Program-made: the position numbers and the translations under genes | Source of the DNA: Phenylobacterium sp. | GTDB taxonomy: Bacteria > Pseudomonadota > Alphaproteobacteria > Caulobacterales > Caulobacteraceae | DNA: 41,750 nucleotides | Assembly (NCBI GenBank): GCA_020402745.1 | Contig: JADBYZ010000023.1 | Coordinates: 1 to 41,750, forward strand | Direction of reading: 5' to 3' | Notes under the pieces: model-generated | The model's database searches: none | Told to the model about the DNA's origin: nothing | Seen by the model: only the letters and a program-made list of their open reading frames with translations | Shown: positions 9,228 to 18,666 of the stretch, piece by piece | Layout: every line of letters starts with the position of its first letter | Numbering within the stretch: position 1 is the stretch's first letter

Positions 9228-9863
9228 TTGGCCTATCGGCTTGTCATCTTTGACTTCGACGGCACGCTCGCCGATAGCGCTGACTGGTTCATCAGCATGG
9301 CCAACGAGGTCGCGCGCCGTTTCCGGTTCCGCCAGATCTCCGATGATGAAGTCGCCATGCTGCGGGGTCGCTCGAGTCGGGAAGTCGTGGCCTACATGCG
9401 GGTTCCAGCCTGGAAGATGCCCTTCATCGCCCGCCATACCCGGCGGCTGGTGGCCGAGAACACCTCGGAAATCCCCCTGTTCCCGGAGTCTCCGACCCTT
9501 ATCCGGACTCTGCACGAGGCGGGTGTGGCCCTGGCCCTCGTCAGCTCCAACTCTGAGGCGAATGTCCGTAAGATTCTGGGTCCCGAACTCGCGGCATGCA
9601 TCGATCATTATGCTTGCGGGGCGTCTATGTTCGGCAAGTCGCCTCAGTTCCGGAAGGTGATCCGCAGGACCGGCGCAAGGCCCCCCGAGGTGCTGTCGAT
9701 CGGCGACGAGACCCGGGACATCGAGGCCGCCCACCGCGCTGGCATTGACTCCGGTGCGGTGACCTGGGGATACGCCCGTCCGGAAATCCTTGAGGCGCAC
9801 CGCCCAACCTTCCTCTTCAGCTCCATGCAGGACATCCCGAGGGTCATTCTCGGACAACGGTGA
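9228..9863 (+). CDS. HAD-superfamily hydrolase (phosphoglycolate phosphatase-like)
   Basis: Small-molecule phosphatase of the haloacid dehalogenase fold, 211 aa from TTG 9228. Motif I is [11 protein letters not shown] (nucleophile D9, acid/base D11), followed by a helical cap (residues about 20-85). Motif II lies in [10 protein letters not shown], motif III is the Lys of GKSPQFRKV, and motif IV is [15 protein letters not shown]. The sequence resembles the Gph/PpaX group, but no substrate can be assigned. The gene follows folK and precedes rpoZ in the same direction. An alternative start, ATG 9120, overlaps the folK stop. Confidence 0.8.
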   Translation: MAYRLVIFDFDGTLADSADWFISMANEVARRFRFRQISDDEVAMLRGRSSREVVAYMRVPAWKMPFIARHTRRLVAENTSEIPLFPESPTLIRTLHEAGVALALVSSNSEANVRKILGPELAACIDHYACGASMFGKSPQFRKVIRRTGARPPEVLSIGDETRDIEAAHRAGIDSGAVTWGYARPEILEAHRPTFLFSSMQDIPRVILGQR

Positions 9864-9946
9864 GCTGGCGATGCGGCCCCTGCGGCGTTGCACAATCCCC
9901 CCCAAGGCTCTATGGGAAACCTTTGAATTCGCCTGTCGAGGTAGCT

Positions 9947-10306
9947 ATGGCCCGCGTCACCGTCGAAGACTGCATCGAGAAGGTCCCCAACCGCTTCAGC
10001 CTTGTGTTGCTCGCGGCGCATCGGGCGCGCGGAATCTCGTCGGGCGCCCCCCTCCTGGTGGATCGGGACAACGACAAGAATCCCGTCGTCGCGCTCCGTG
10101 AACTGGCCGACGACATGGTCGATCCCGAGGAGTTGAAGGAAGCTCTGATCGGCACGCTGCAGCGCGTCGATGAGCGATCAGAGGCCGAGGAGGAAGAAGA
10201 GACCCTCGCCCTTCTGGCCGACCCGACCCACATGCAGATGAGCGAACTTGAGCTGGTTCGGGCCCTGCAGAGCGACCGCGATGGCGGTCAGGAAGAGCGC
10301 TACTGA
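9947..10306 (+). CDS. rpoZ: DNA-directed RNA polymerase omega subunit
   Basis: Omega assists folding of beta-prime and assembly of RNA polymerase, and contributes a ppGpp site. The 119-aa product begins [17 protein letters not shown] and continues with the conserved core ([10 protein letters not shown], then [14 protein letters not shown]), then an acidic tail (EEEEE) typical of alphaproteobacterial omega. The start ATG 9947 has a GAGG ribosome site 5-8 bases upstream. It is followed within 75 bp by rel, a common pairing that links the ppGpp synthetase with a polymerase subunit. Confidence 0.96.
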   Translation: MARVTVEDCIEKVPNRFSLVLLAAHRARGISSGAPLLVDRDNDKNPVVALRELADDMVDPEELKEALIGTLQRVDERSEAEEEEETLALLADPTHMQMSELELVRALQSDRDGGQEERY

Positions 10307-10380
10307 GCCGGGACGCGCCAGCAGAACGCTTGCCTGAAGTTCAGGCTCCGGTCGCTGAGACCCAGGGCCCCCAGGCGGGG

Positions 10381-12600
10381 ATGACATTCGTCTCATCCCC
10401 TGCTGAAGCTGCGCCGCGTCGGCCCATGCTTCGCCAGTACGAGTTGATTGAGAAGGTCCGCTCCTACGACCCGAGCGCCGACGAGGCGACCCTCAACCGC
10501 GCATACGTCTACGCCATGCGCATGCATGGATCCCAGAAGCGCGCCTCGGGCGACCCCTACTTCGCCCATCCGATCCAGGTGGCGGGCATCCTCACCGAGT
10601 ACCGGATGGATGCGGCGACGATCATCACGGCCCTCCTGCACGACACGGTCGAGGACACCGAAGCCACCTCCGCCGAGATCGGCCGCCTGTTCGGGGAGGA
10701 GATCGCCGGGCTGGTGGAAGGGGTCACCAAGCTCACCAAGCTTGAGCTGAACAGCGAGCACACCCGCCAGGCCGAGAACCTCAGGAAGTTCATCCTGGCG
10801 ATATCGAAGGACGTGCGGGTCTTGCTGGTCAAGCTGGCCGATCGCCTGCACAACATGCGCACCCTCCAGCACATCAAGGCGCCGGCCAAGCGGGAGCGGA
10901 TCGCACGCGAGACTCTGGACATCTACGCCCCGCTCGCCCGGTCCATCGGCTGCCACAGGATCTGCACTGAGCTAGAGGAACTGGCCTTCACCCACCTCAA
11001 TCCGCTGGCCCGGGACGCCATTAACCGCCGGCTCGCGACCCTCCGAAACGATCAGGGCGGCGCGGTGGCCCTGGTATCGCAGGAGATCGTCAGCCGACTG
11101 GAATCCGCCGGCATTCCCAGCCGGGTCCTCGGCCGGGAGAAGAACGCCTATTCGATCTGGCGGAAGCTGCAGCGCAAGTCGATCGGCTTCTCGCAATTGT
11201 CGGACATCTACGCCTTCCGGGTGATCGTCGACACCGAGGAGGACTGCTATCGCGCCCTGGGCGTCGCCCACCGGGCCTGGCCCTCCGTGCCGGACCGCTT
11301 CAAGGACTACATCTCCACCCCCAAGCGGAACAACTACCGCTCCCTTCACACCACGGTGGTCGGGCCCCGTGGCATGCGCATCGAGATGCAGATCCGCACG
11401 GAATCCATGGACCGCATCGCTGAGGAAGGGGTGGCGGCCCACTGGCGTTACAAGGACGCCTCCTACGGCTTTGATGCCGAGCACCAGGCCGAGCAGGGCG
11501 GCCGTGATCCTTTGGTGAACCTCCGGCACCTGGTCCAGGTGCTTGAACACGGCGGCGACGTCGAGGAACTGGTGGAGCACGCCAAGCTCGAGATGTACCT
11601 CGACCAGACCTTTGTTTTTACACCCAAGGGCCGGCTGGTCAGCCTGCCCCGGGGCGGCCTGCCCCTTGACTTCGCCTACGCCCTGCACACCGACATCGGC
11701 GACACCTGCATCGGGGTCAAGATCAACGGTGAGCCGCGCCCCCTGCGCACGCCCCTGCAGAACGGCGACGTGGTGGAGGTGGTGCGTGGGCCCAAACCGG
11801 TGGTTCCGGCGGACTGGCGCTCACTGACCGTCACGGGCCGGGCCCGCTCGGCCATCCGCCGCCACATCCGCCAGACCGAAAAGGAAGAGTTCACGCGCCT
11901 CGGCCGGGCGGCCCTGGACCAGACCTTCAGCCGGGCTGGTAAGTCCCGAAGCGACGTCTCCCTGGCTCCGGCCCTGGAGCGTCTGGCTGTCGGCTCTGCT
12001 GACGAGCTGTTCGAAAGGGTTGGCCGGGGAAGCATCGCGCCGGCGGAGGTGCTGGATATCCTTTTCCCGCGGCTCGATGCGGCGGCGCGGGAGGCTGCGA
12101 CGGCGGTCCGACGCATCGAGGGCGGCACCGGCGCGCGCCTCTATGTCCGCGGCGGTGGCCTGACCCCGGGGGTCAGCCTGCATTTTGGGACCTGTTGCAC
12201 GCCTGTGCCCGGCGACCGGATTGTGGGAATCCTGGAGGGCGACGGGCACGGTCTGACGGTTCACACCATCGACTGCGCCGAGCTGGCCGCCTTCGAAGAG
12301 AAGGAGGACCTTTGGCGGGACCTGCAATGGACCCCCGAGGCCGAGCGCGACACCCTGACCCAGTCCCGGCTGACCGCGACCATCCGAAACGCCCCCGGTG
12401 TCCTGGGCCAGGCCTGCACCACAATTGGCGAGGCTGGCGGCAATATCGTCAACCTGCGCATGCACCGGCGAATGACGGACTTCTTCGATGTCGACTTCGA
12501 TATCGAGGTCAAGGACGCCCGGCATCTGACCAACATCGCTGCGGCCCTGCGCGCCAATCCCGCCATCGAGACGGTCGAGCGCTCCAAGCGGGCGGGGTAG
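10381..12600 (+). CDS. rel: bifunctional (p)ppGpp synthetase/hydrolase, long RSH
   Basis: Controls the stringent response by making and degrading (p)ppGpp. About 739 aa from ATG 10381. The order is HD hydrolase domain (HDTVEDT near residue 87, ADRLHNMRTL near 155), synthetase domain (YSIWRKLQRKS; YRSLHT near 319; EMQIRT near 339), TGS domain (about 404-470), helical region with a conserved Cys cluster (HFGTCCTPVPGD), and a C-terminal ACT domain (about 661-737). The HD motif is intact, so both activities are expected. Other in-frame starts exist at 10330 (TTG) and 10426 (ATG, just before LRQYELIEK); the choice is uncertain. It ends 4 bp before the stop of the convergent dioxygenase gene. Confidence 0.95.
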   Translation: MTFVSSPAEAAPRRPMLRQYELIEKVRSYDPSADEATLNRAYVYAMRMHGSQKRASGDPYFAHPIQVAGILTEYRMDAATIITALLHDTVEDTEATSAEIGRLFGEEIAGLVEGVTKLTKLELNSEHTRQAENLRKFILAISKDVRVLLVKLADRLHNMRTLQHIKAPAKRERIARETLDIYAPLARSIGCHRICTELEELAFTHLNPLARDAINRRLATLRNDQGGAVALVSQEIVSRLESAGIPSRVLGREKNAYSIWRKLQRKSIGFSQLSDIYAFRVIVDTEEDCYRALGVAHRAWPSVPDRFKDYISTPKRNNYRSLHTTVVGPRGMRIEMQIRTESMDRIAEEGVAAHWRYKDASYGFDAEHQAEQGGRDPLVNLRHLVQVLEHGGDVEELVEHAKLEMYLDQTFVFTPKGRLVSLPRGGLPLDFAYALHTDIGDTCIGVKINGEPRPLRTPLQNGDVVEVVRGPKPVVPADWRSLTVTGRARSAIRRHIRQTEKEEFTRLGRAALDQTFSRAGKSRSDVSLAPALERLAVGSADELFERVGRGSIAPAEVLDILFPRLDAAAREAATAVRRIEGGTGARLYVRGGGLTPGVSLHFGTCCTPVPGDRIVGILEGDGHGLTVHTIDCAELAAFEEKEDLWRDLQWTPEAERDTLTQSRLTATIRNAPGVLGQACTTIGEAGGNIVNLRMHRRMTDFFDVDFDIEVKDARHLTNIAAALRANPAIETVERSKRAG

Positions 12601-12604
12601 ATCG

Positions 12605-13432
12605 TCAGGCCGGATCGACCGTGACCCGGCGCATGTGCCGGCGCTGGCCGGGATAGTCGTTCAGGGCGAAATGCCAGACCTGCCGGTTGTCCCAGAAGGC
12701 CACCGAGCCCGGCCGCCAGTGGAAGCGACAGGTATACCCCTCATACCGGCAGTGCTGGAACAGGAAGTCGAGGAGAGGCCGGGACTCCCGCTGGGTCCAG
12801 CCCTCGAACCGCAGTGTGAAGGCGGGATTGACGTACAGCGCCTTTCGGCCCGACTCCGGGTGGACCAGGACCACCGGATGGATGTACTCGCCAACCGCCC
12901 CCTCGGCCTCAGTGACGCTCATGGAGGCCCGCTTCTGCGCCGAATGCCCCTGCGGGGAATACTCCCGGCCGGCGGAGTGGACGGCGCGCAGACCGTCCAG
13001 AGTGGCCTTCATCCCCGCCGAAAGGGCCTCGTAGGCGGCGACCTGGCTGGAGAACAGGGTGTCGCCGCCCCACTCCGGCAGGTCGGTGGCGTGCAGGATG
13101 GAGCCGATGGCCGGCCGCTCCAGGAACGACATGTCCGAATGCCAGCCCCCACCGAAGTTGGTCTTGTCGCCCGGCTCCTTGATGACCTCCATGACCTCTG
13201 GATGGTCGTCCATACCCCGCACATAGGGATGGATGTTCAGCGGCCCGAAACGCCGGCCGAAGGCGACCTGGCGGGCCGGGGTGAGGGCCTGGTCGCGGAA
13301 GAAGATGACCTGATGTTCAACCAGGGCCGCGCGGATTCCGGCGATCACAGCATCCGGCATGTCCTGCGACAGGTCGACGCCGGAAATCTCGGCGCCCAGC
13401 GCCCCGGCGACCTTGCGGATGGTCAAGCTCAT
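12605..13432 (-). CDS. TauD/TfdA-family alpha-ketoglutarate-dependent dioxygenase
   Basis: Non-heme Fe(II) oxygenase that couples 2-oxoglutarate decarboxylation to substrate oxidation. The 275-aa protein carries the iron ligands H98-x-D100 (GGWHSD) and H254 (QVWHFA), and a late Arg in GQRRHMRRVTV that would bind 2-oxoglutarate. The start ATG 13432 is set by GGAGG at 13438-13442, 5 bases away; an open extension upstream is not conserved. Family members act on taurine, 2,4-D or other carboxylates, and the substrate here is unknown. It stands alone, divergent from eamA with about 100 bp between starts. Confidence 0.88.
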   Translation of the reverse strand: MSLTIRKVAGALGAEISGVDLSQDMPDAVIAGIRAALVEHQVIFFRDQALTPARQVAFGRRFGPLNIHPYVRGMDDHPEVMEVIKEPGDKTNFGGGWHSDMSFLERPAIGSILHATDLPEWGGDTLFSSQVAAYEALSAGMKATLDGLRAVHSAGREYSPQGHSAQKRASMSVTEAEGAVGEYIHPVVLVHPESGRKALYVNPAFTLRFEGWTQRESRPLLDFLFQHCRYEGYTCRFHWRPGSVAFWDNRQVWHFALNDYPGQRRHMRRVTVDPA

Positions 13433-13533
13433 GCGGTCCTCCCTCAGACGGTCGCGCACCTTGCCTGTAAGCGCGAGGCTTGCAAAGCCGGGCGAAAGCC
13501 GCTTTCTCAGGCACGGCGCGGGGAGGGCGCGAT

Positions 13534-14430
13534 ATGACCGCAATGCCCTGGCGTCACGCCCTCCTAGCCCTCGCCGTGGTGGCGGTGTGGGGGACCAACT
13601 TCGCGGTCATCAAGTCCGCCCTGTCGCATCTTCCGCCCTTCACCTTCGCGACCCTGCGCTTCCTCTTCGCCTTCCTGCCCGCGGCCTTCTTCCTGAAGCG
13701 CCCGCAGGTTCCCTGGCGCAACCTGGCCGCCTACGGGATCCTGATCGGCGTCGGCCAGTTCGGGGTGCTGTACTTCGCCATGGACGGGCGGATCTCTCCA
13801 GGCCTGGCCTCGCTGGTGGTGCAGAGCCAGGTCTTCTTCACCATCGGCCTCGCCATCTGGCTGAAGGGCGAGAGGCTGAGCCTCCGGCAGGGAATCGCCC
13901 TGGTTCTGGCCGCGGCTGGCCTTGCCGTGATCCTCTCGAATGTGGACGCCGCGACCACCTCGGTCGGACTGGGCCTCGTCCTTGTCGCCGCCCTGAGCTG
14001 GGCGCTCGGGAACATGGTCCAGAGGGCGACCCCGGAGGCGCCCAGCCTGGCCTTCGTGGTCTGGGCCAGCCTGTTCTCCATCCCGCCGTTGCTGGTCCTC
14101 GCCCTGGTGTTCGAGGGGGCGCCGGCCCTGGTCTCGGCCGTGGCGACTATGACCCCGGTGGTCTGGGCCGAACTCCTCTACCAGTCCTTTGGCAACACCC
14201 TGTTCGGCTATGCCGCCTGGGGCTGGCTGCTCGCCCGCCATCCCGCCGCCATGGTCTCGCCCTGGGCCCTGCTGGTGCCCGTCTTCGGCCTGACCGTCTC
14301 GGCGCTCGCCCTGGGCGAGCCCCTGCCTCCCTGGAAGCTCGCAGCGGCCGCCCTGGTCATCGGGGGGCTGGCGCTGAACACCCTCCCGGCCTTCCGCCTG
14401 CGGCGTGACAGGACCGGCGCCGTGGGCTAA
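13534..14430 (+). CDS. eamA: EamA-family exporter, similar to O-acetylserine/cysteine exporter
   Basis: Inner-membrane drug/metabolite transporter with ten predicted helices in two EamA repeats (about residues 5-135 and 145-290). It resembles E. coli EamA closely from memory: [12 protein letters not shown] at the first helix, [13 protein letters not shown] at the second, [17 protein letters not shown] in the middle of repeat one, and a [11 protein letters not shown] stretch in repeat two. The start is ATG 13534 with a GGGGAGGG ribosome site; ATG 13543 is an alternative. It precedes pyrE by 23 bp in the same direction. Exported compound is inferred from similarity only. Confidence 0.83.
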   Translation: MTAMPWRHALLALAVVAVWGTNFAVIKSALSHLPPFTFATLRFLFAFLPAAFFLKRPQVPWRNLAAYGILIGVGQFGVLYFAMDGRISPGLASLVVQSQVFFTIGLAIWLKGERLSLRQGIALVLAAAGLAVILSNVDAATTSVGLGLVLVAALSWALGNMVQRATPEAPSLAFVVWASLFSIPPLLVLALVFEGAPALVSAVATMTPVVWAELLYQSFGNTLFGYAAWGWLLARHPAAMVSPWALLVPVFGLTVSALALGEPLPPWKLAAAALVIGGLALNTLPAFRLRRDRTGAVG

Positions 14431-14453
14431 TCCGGGCGCGCAAGGAGCGCCCC

Positions 14454-15038
14454 ATGAACACCGAACAGGTCCTCGACGAGTTCCGCGCCGCCGGCGCCCT
14501 GCGCGAAGGTCATTTCGTGCTGTCGAGCGGCCTGCACTCGGGGGTCTTCCTCCAGAAGAACCTGGTCTTCCAGCATCCGGATCGCACCGAGCGCCTCTGC
14601 CGCGCCCTGGCCGAGAAGATCCGCACGGCGGTTGGCGGGGTGGATATCTGCGTCTCCCCGGCGGTGGGAGGGATTATCCCCGGCTATGAGACGGCGCGTC
14701 AGCTGGGCGTGCCCTCGGTGTATGTCGAGCGGGAAGGGGGCGAGTTCCGCCTGCGCCGCGCCTTCGAGATCCCCAAGGGCGCCCGGGTCGCCATGGTCGA
14801 GGATATTGTCACCACAGGCCTGTCCTCCCGCGAGTGCGTCGAGGCGATCCGGAAGGCCGGCGGGAATGTCGTCGTGGCGGCCTGCATCGTGGACCGGTCC
14901 GGCGGCCGGGCCGACCCGGGGGCACCCCTGGTCTCGCTGGCCCAGCTGGACGTGCCGGCCTATCCCGCCGACCAGCTTCCCCCGGAACTGGCCGCCATCC
15001 CGGTGGAGGACCCGGGCAGCCGGCGGCTGTCGAAGTGA
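14454..15038 (+). CDS. pyrE: orotate phosphoribosyltransferase
   Basis: Converts orotate and PRPP to OMP in pyrimidine synthesis. The 194-aa protein has the type I PRTase PRPP loop [11 protein letters not shown] at about residues 112-122 and the upstream [11 protein letters not shown] segment. [11 protein letters not shown] at residues 17-27 is the orotate-side N-terminal motif. The start ATG 14454 has an AAGGAG ribosome site. Its stop overlaps the pdxJ start (GTGA), so the two are probably translationally coupled. Confidence 0.95.
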   Translation: MNTEQVLDEFRAAGALREGHFVLSSGLHSGVFLQKNLVFQHPDRTERLCRALAEKIRTAVGGVDICVSPAVGGIIPGYETARQLGVPSVYVEREGGEFRLRRAFEIPKGARVAMVEDIVTTGLSSRECVEAIRKAGGNVVVAACIVDRSGGRADPGAPLVSLAQLDVPAYPADQLPPELAAIPVEDPGSRRLSK

Positions 15039-15793
15039 GCCGCCTTCGCCTCGGTGTGAACATCGACCACGTCGCGACCCTGCGGAACGCCCGGGGCGCC
15101 GACTATCCGAGTCCGATCCGCGCCGCCGAGCTGGCGATGGATGCGGGTTGCGACGGCATCACCGCCCATCTGCGCGAGGACCGCCGGCACATCTCTGACG
15201 CCGATATCGAGGCCCTCGCCGACCTCACCCGCAAGCGCGGTGTGCCGCTGAACTTCGAAATGGCCGTCACCGCTGAAATGGAGGCCATCGCGCTCCGGAG
15301 CCTGCCGCACGCGGCCTGCCTGGTGCCGGAACGGCGGGAAGAGGTCACGACTGAGGGCGGCCTCGATCTCCTGGGCGGGTTCAACCGGATCGCCCCGGTG
15401 GTCCAGCGCCTGGCGGGGGAGGGCGTTCGCGTTTCCTGCTTCATCGACGCCGATCCCGCTCAGGCTGCGGCGGCCCAGCGCGCCGGCGCCCAGGTGGTGG
15501 AGTTTCACACCGGCGCCTATTGCGACGCGGTGCGCGAACGGTCGCCCGAGGCGCCGGCCCTGCTGGAGCGATTGAAGATCGCCGCCTTTGAGGCGCAGCG
15601 CATGGGACTGGAGGTCCACGCCGGTCACGGGATCGACTTCGAGACGGTCACGCCGATCGCCGCCATTCCCCAGGTCGTCGAGTTGAACATTGGCCATTTT
15701 CTGGTGGGCGAGGCCGTCTTTATCGGACTGGCGCAGGCCATCCGCCGGATGCGGCTGCTGATGGATGAAGCCCGCTCCGGGCAGACGGCATGA
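15035..15793 (+). CDS. pdxJ: pyridoxine 5-phosphate synthase
   Basis: Condenses 1-deoxyxylulose 5-phosphate with 3-amino-2-oxopropyl phosphate to form pyridoxine 5-phosphate (DXP-dependent vitamin B6 route). The 252-aa TIM barrel begins [18 protein letters not shown], the diagnostic N-terminus, then [27 protein letters not shown] and VHAGHGIDF. The start is GTG 15035 overlapping the pyrE stop, and its stop overlaps the acpS start (ATGA). The continuous coupling suggests one polycistronic message from pyrE to at least acpS. Confidence 0.96.
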   Translation: MSRLRLGVNIDHVATLRNARGADYPSPIRAAELAMDAGCDGITAHLREDRRHISDADIEALADLTRKRGVPLNFEMAVTAEMEAIALRSLPHAACLVPERREEVTTEGGLDLLGGFNRIAPVVQRLAGEGVRVSCFIDADPAQAAAAQRAGAQVVEFHTGAYCDAVRERSPEAPALLERLKIAAFEAQRMGLEVHAGHGIDFETVTPIAAIPQVVELNIGHFLVGEAVFIGLAQAIRRMRLLMDEARSGQTA

Positions 15794-16191
15794 TCCTGGG
15801 CATCGGCTCGGACCTCAGCGACATCCGACGCATCCAGGCCAGCCTGGACCGCTTCGGCGACCGTTTCCGCAACCGGTGCTTCACCGAGATCGAGCGGCGC
15901 CGGTCCGAGGCCAAGCCCGACGCCGCCTCCAGCTATGCCAAGCGCTTCGCCGCCAAGGAGGCCTGCGCCAAGGCCCTGGGCACGGGCCTGCGGCGCGGGG
16001 TTTTCTGGCGGGATATGGGCGTGGTGAACCTGAGGTCGGGCCAGCCGACCCTGGCCCTGACCGGAGGCGCAGCCGCCCGCCTGGCGGAGATGACGCCCGC
16101 CGGCCACAGGGCGGTGATCCACCTGTCCATGACTGACGACCACCCCTACGCCCAGGCCTTCGTCATCATCGAGGCCCTGCCCGAAGGGTAG
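15790..16191 (+). CDS. acpS: holo-[acyl-carrier-protein] synthase
   Basis: Transfers 4-phosphopantetheine from CoA to apo-ACP. The 133-aa protein starts [15 protein letters not shown], with the Mg-binding Asp at residue 8, and carries the second motif [14 protein letters not shown] (Glu ligand) near residue 55. It overlaps pdxJ by 4 bases, and lepB follows after 73 bp. Confidence 0.96.
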   Translation: MILGIGSDLSDIRRIQASLDRFGDRFRNRCFTEIERRRSEAKPDAASSYAKRFAAKEACAKALGTGLRRGVFWRDMGVVNLRSGQPTLALTGGAAARLAEMTPAGHRAVIHLSMTDDHPYAQAFVIIEALPEG

Positions 16192-16264
16192 GGCTTGCCA
16201 AGTTTTCACCCACGCGCGGGCCGGTTTGCGGTATGTCCCGGCGGTAAACTGAGCTGGATCCCTT

Positions 16265-17029
16265 ATGACCGAGACGACCGCCCCACTCCCGGCCGAGCGC
16301 AACGAGACGATCGAGATCATCAAGACGGTCGCCGTGGCCCTGGTGATCGCTCTTGTGCTGCGGGTTCTGCTCTTCCAGCCCTTCACCATTCCGTCGGCCT
16401 CAGAAGAGCCCAATCTCTATGAGGGCGACTACGTTATCGTCACCAAGTTCGACTATGGCTGGTCACGCCATTCCATGCCGTTCAGCCCAAGGATCTTCGA
16501 GGGAAGGATCCTCTCTCGGGCGCCCGAGCGGGGCGACATTATCGTCTTCAAGTTGCCGCGAGACGGCCGAACCGACTACATCAAGCGGCTGATCGGCGTG
16601 CCTGGAGACCGTGTGCAGATGCGCCAGGGCCTCCTTTATCTGAACGGACAGCCCGTGGAGCGTCGGCAGACGGAACTGGTCACCGAGACCGGCGGCAGCG
16701 GTCTCGTGCGCCCGGTCGCCCGGGTCGAAGAGACCCTGCCGGGGGGTCGGCGGTACATGACTAACGACTTCGGGACCGACGGGGACCTGGATGACACGCC
16801 GGAAGTCATCGTCCCGCCGGGGCACTATTTCTTCATGGGCGACAACAGGGACAACTCCGCGGACAGCCGGCTGCCCACAGAGATCGGCGTGGGCCTGGTC
16901 CCCGAGGAAAACCTGGTGGGCAAGGCCCGCCTGGTGCTCCTGTCCTGGTCGCCGGGCGCTTCCATCCTCAAGCCTTGGACCTGGATCCTGAACCTGAGGC
17001 CCAGCCGGTTTGGAAAGGTGCTGCACTGA
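16265..17029 (+). CDS. lepB: signal peptidase I with a Glu after the catalytic Ser
   Basis: Inner-membrane protease that removes signal peptides from exported proteins. 254 aa, with one N-terminal transmembrane segment (about residues 19-38) and a periplasmic catalytic domain. The Ser/Lys dyad is present: S46 in IPSASEEPNLYEGDY and K107 in YIKRLIGVPGD; GDNRDNSADSR near residue 195 is the conserved box E. The residue after the catalytic Ser is Glu; most family members have Met there (PSxSMxP). The other boxes are intact, so it is probably active. The position fits the usual lepB-rnc-era order. Confidence 0.94.
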   Translation: MTETTAPLPAERNETIEIIKTVAVALVIALVLRVLLFQPFTIPSASEEPNLYEGDYVIVTKFDYGWSRHSMPFSPRIFEGRILSRAPERGDIIVFKLPRDGRTDYIKRLIGVPGDRVQMRQGLLYLNGQPVERRQTELVTETGGSGLVRPVARVEETLPGGRRYMTNDFGTDGDLDDTPEVIVPPGHYFFMGDNRDNSADSRLPTEIGVGLVPEENLVGKARLVLLSWSPGASILKPWTWILNLRPSRFGKVLH

Positions 17030-17055
17030 CCCGGCCGGACAGGCGCAAGGCGGCC

Positions 17056-17733
17056 GTGGAGGCCCTTGAGGCGCGGCTAGGCCATGTCTTTTCGGACCGC
17101 GAACTCCTGGAACGGGCCCTGACGCACGCCAGCGTCGGTAATGGCGGTTCGCCGGGTCGGGACAATGAGCGCCTGGAGTTCCTGGGCGACCGGGTCCTGA
17201 ACCTGATGGCGGCCGAGCACCTGCTGGCCGCCTATCCCGCGGCCCGGGAGGGCGACCTGGCCCGTCGGCTGAACCGCCTGGTCAATTCCGGCGCCTGCGC
17301 CGAGGTGGCGCGAGACGTGGGCCTGCCCGAAGCCCTGCGCCTTGACGCCAGCGCGACCAAGGTCGGCGCCCGCGACAGCGAGCGGGTCCTGGGCGATGCT
17401 TGCGAGGCCCTGATGGCGGCCCTCTACCTGGACGGCGGCGCGGAGGCGGCCCGGGCCTTCTTCCGCACCGGCTGGCGCGACCTCGCCGACGCCCTGGACC
17501 GGGAGCCCGACCGCGACCCCAAGACCCGCCTGCAGGAATGGGCCATGGGCCTGGGCTTGCCGCCGCCGGACTATGTGGTGGTGCGCGCAGAGGGGCCGCC
17601 CCACGATCCGCGCTTCACCATCGAGGCTCGCCTGCCGGGCCTGGCCCCGGCGGCCGGCGCCGGACGCTCCAAGCGCGAGGCCGAGAAGGTCGCCGCCGCC
17701 CTGTTCCTTGAAAGGGAAAAGATCCAGCCATGA
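17056..17733 (+). CDS. rnc: ribonuclease III
   Basis: Double-strand-specific endoribonuclease for rRNA maturation and mRNA turnover. From GTG 17056 the product is 225 aa, the usual length, starting MEALEARLGHVFSD. The signature NERLEFLGDRVLNL and the second acidic motif GDACEALMAALYLDGG are intact. A C-terminal dsRNA-binding domain occupies about residues 145-222 (KTRLQEWAMG to KREAEKVAAALF). The frame is open upstream into lepB, with TTG 16975 possible; the homologous N-terminus favours a start between the lepB stop and 17056. The stop overlaps era by 4 bases (ATGA). Confidence 0.93.
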   Translation: MEALEARLGHVFSDRELLERALTHASVGNGGSPGRDNERLEFLGDRVLNLMAAEHLLAAYPAAREGDLARRLNRLVNSGACAEVARDVGLPEALRLDASATKVGARDSERVLGDACEALMAALYLDGGAEAARAFFRTGWRDLADALDREPDRDPKTRLQEWAMGLGLPPPDYVVVRAEGPPHDPRFTIEARLPGLAPAAGAGRSKREAEKVAAALFLEREKIQP

Positions 17734-18662
17734 CCCGCGCCGGTTTCGCCGCCATTATCGGCGCGCCCAATGCGGGCAAGTCCACCCTGACCAACCGCCT
17801 GGTGGGGGCCAAGGTGTCCATAGTCACCCGAAAGGTGCAGACGACCCGCTTTCCCGTGCGGGGCGTCGCCCTGTCCGGCGAGAGCCAGATCGTGCTGGTG
17901 GACACCCCCGGAATCTTTACCCCGCGCAGACGGCTGGACCGGGCGATGGTGCGGTCGGCCTGGGGCGGGGCGGAGGAGGCCGACGCCGTGGTTCACCTGG
18001 TGGATGTCCAGGCGGAGCTGGCTCTGGACGCCGGCGAAGCCCGTGGTGCGGACCGCAAGGCCCATGAGGATGTCGAGACCATCATTGAGGGGCTGCGCGC
18101 CTCTGGCCGCAAGGCCATCCTGGCCCTGAACAAGATCGACGGCGTTAAGCGCGAACGCCTCCTGGCCCTGTCCGCCCGCCTGTTCGATACAGGGGTCTAT
18201 TCCGAGGTCTTCATGATCTCGGCCGCCGATGGCTCCGGCGTCGACGACCTGTTGCAGAGGCTGGCGGAGATCGTCCCGGAGGGGCCCTGGCTCTATCCCG
18301 CCGACCAGACCGCCGACCTGCCGGTGCGTCTCCTCGCCGCCGAGATCACCCGCGAGAAGGTCTACCTGCGGGTCCATGAGGAGCTGCCCTACGCCGCCGC
18401 CGTGGAGACCACCGCCTTCAGCGAGCGCAAGGACGGGTCGGTGCGCATCGAGCAGACCCTCTATGTCGAGCGCGAAAGCCAGCGCCCCATCGTGCTGGGC
18501 AAGAACGGCCAGACCCTGAAGTGGATCGGCCAGAAGGCGCGCGAGGAGCTGACCGAATTGCTGGACCGACCTGTCCACCTTTTCCTGACCGTCAAGGTCG
18601 ACGAGCGCTGGGCCGACCGTCGGGAGTTCTACGGCGACGTCGGCCTCGACTTCGAGGCCTGA
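17730..18662 (+). CDS. era: GTPase Era
   Basis: Ribosome-associated GTPase that binds the 3-prime end of 16S rRNA during 30S maturation. 310 aa: G domain with P-loop GAPNAGKST (residues 10-18), switch II DTPGIF, and NKID at about residue 130, then a C-terminal KH domain (about 225-300) containing VLGKNGQTLKWIG. It overlaps rnc by 4 bases and precedes recO by 4 bases, consistent with one transcript. Confidence 0.96.
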   Translation: MTRAGFAAIIGAPNAGKSTLTNRLVGAKVSIVTRKVQTTRFPVRGVALSGESQIVLVDTPGIFTPRRRLDRAMVRSAWGGAEEADAVVHLVDVQAELALDAGEARGADRKAHEDVETIIEGLRASGRKAILALNKIDGVKRERLLALSARLFDTGVYSEVFMISAADGSGVDDLLQRLAEIVPEGPWLYPADQTADLPVRLLAAEITREKVYLRVHEELPYAAAVETTAFSERKDGSVRIEQTLYVERESQRPIVLGKNGQTLKWIGQKAREELTELLDRPVHLFLTVKVDERWADRREFYGDVGLDFEA

Positions 18663-18666
18663 GGGG

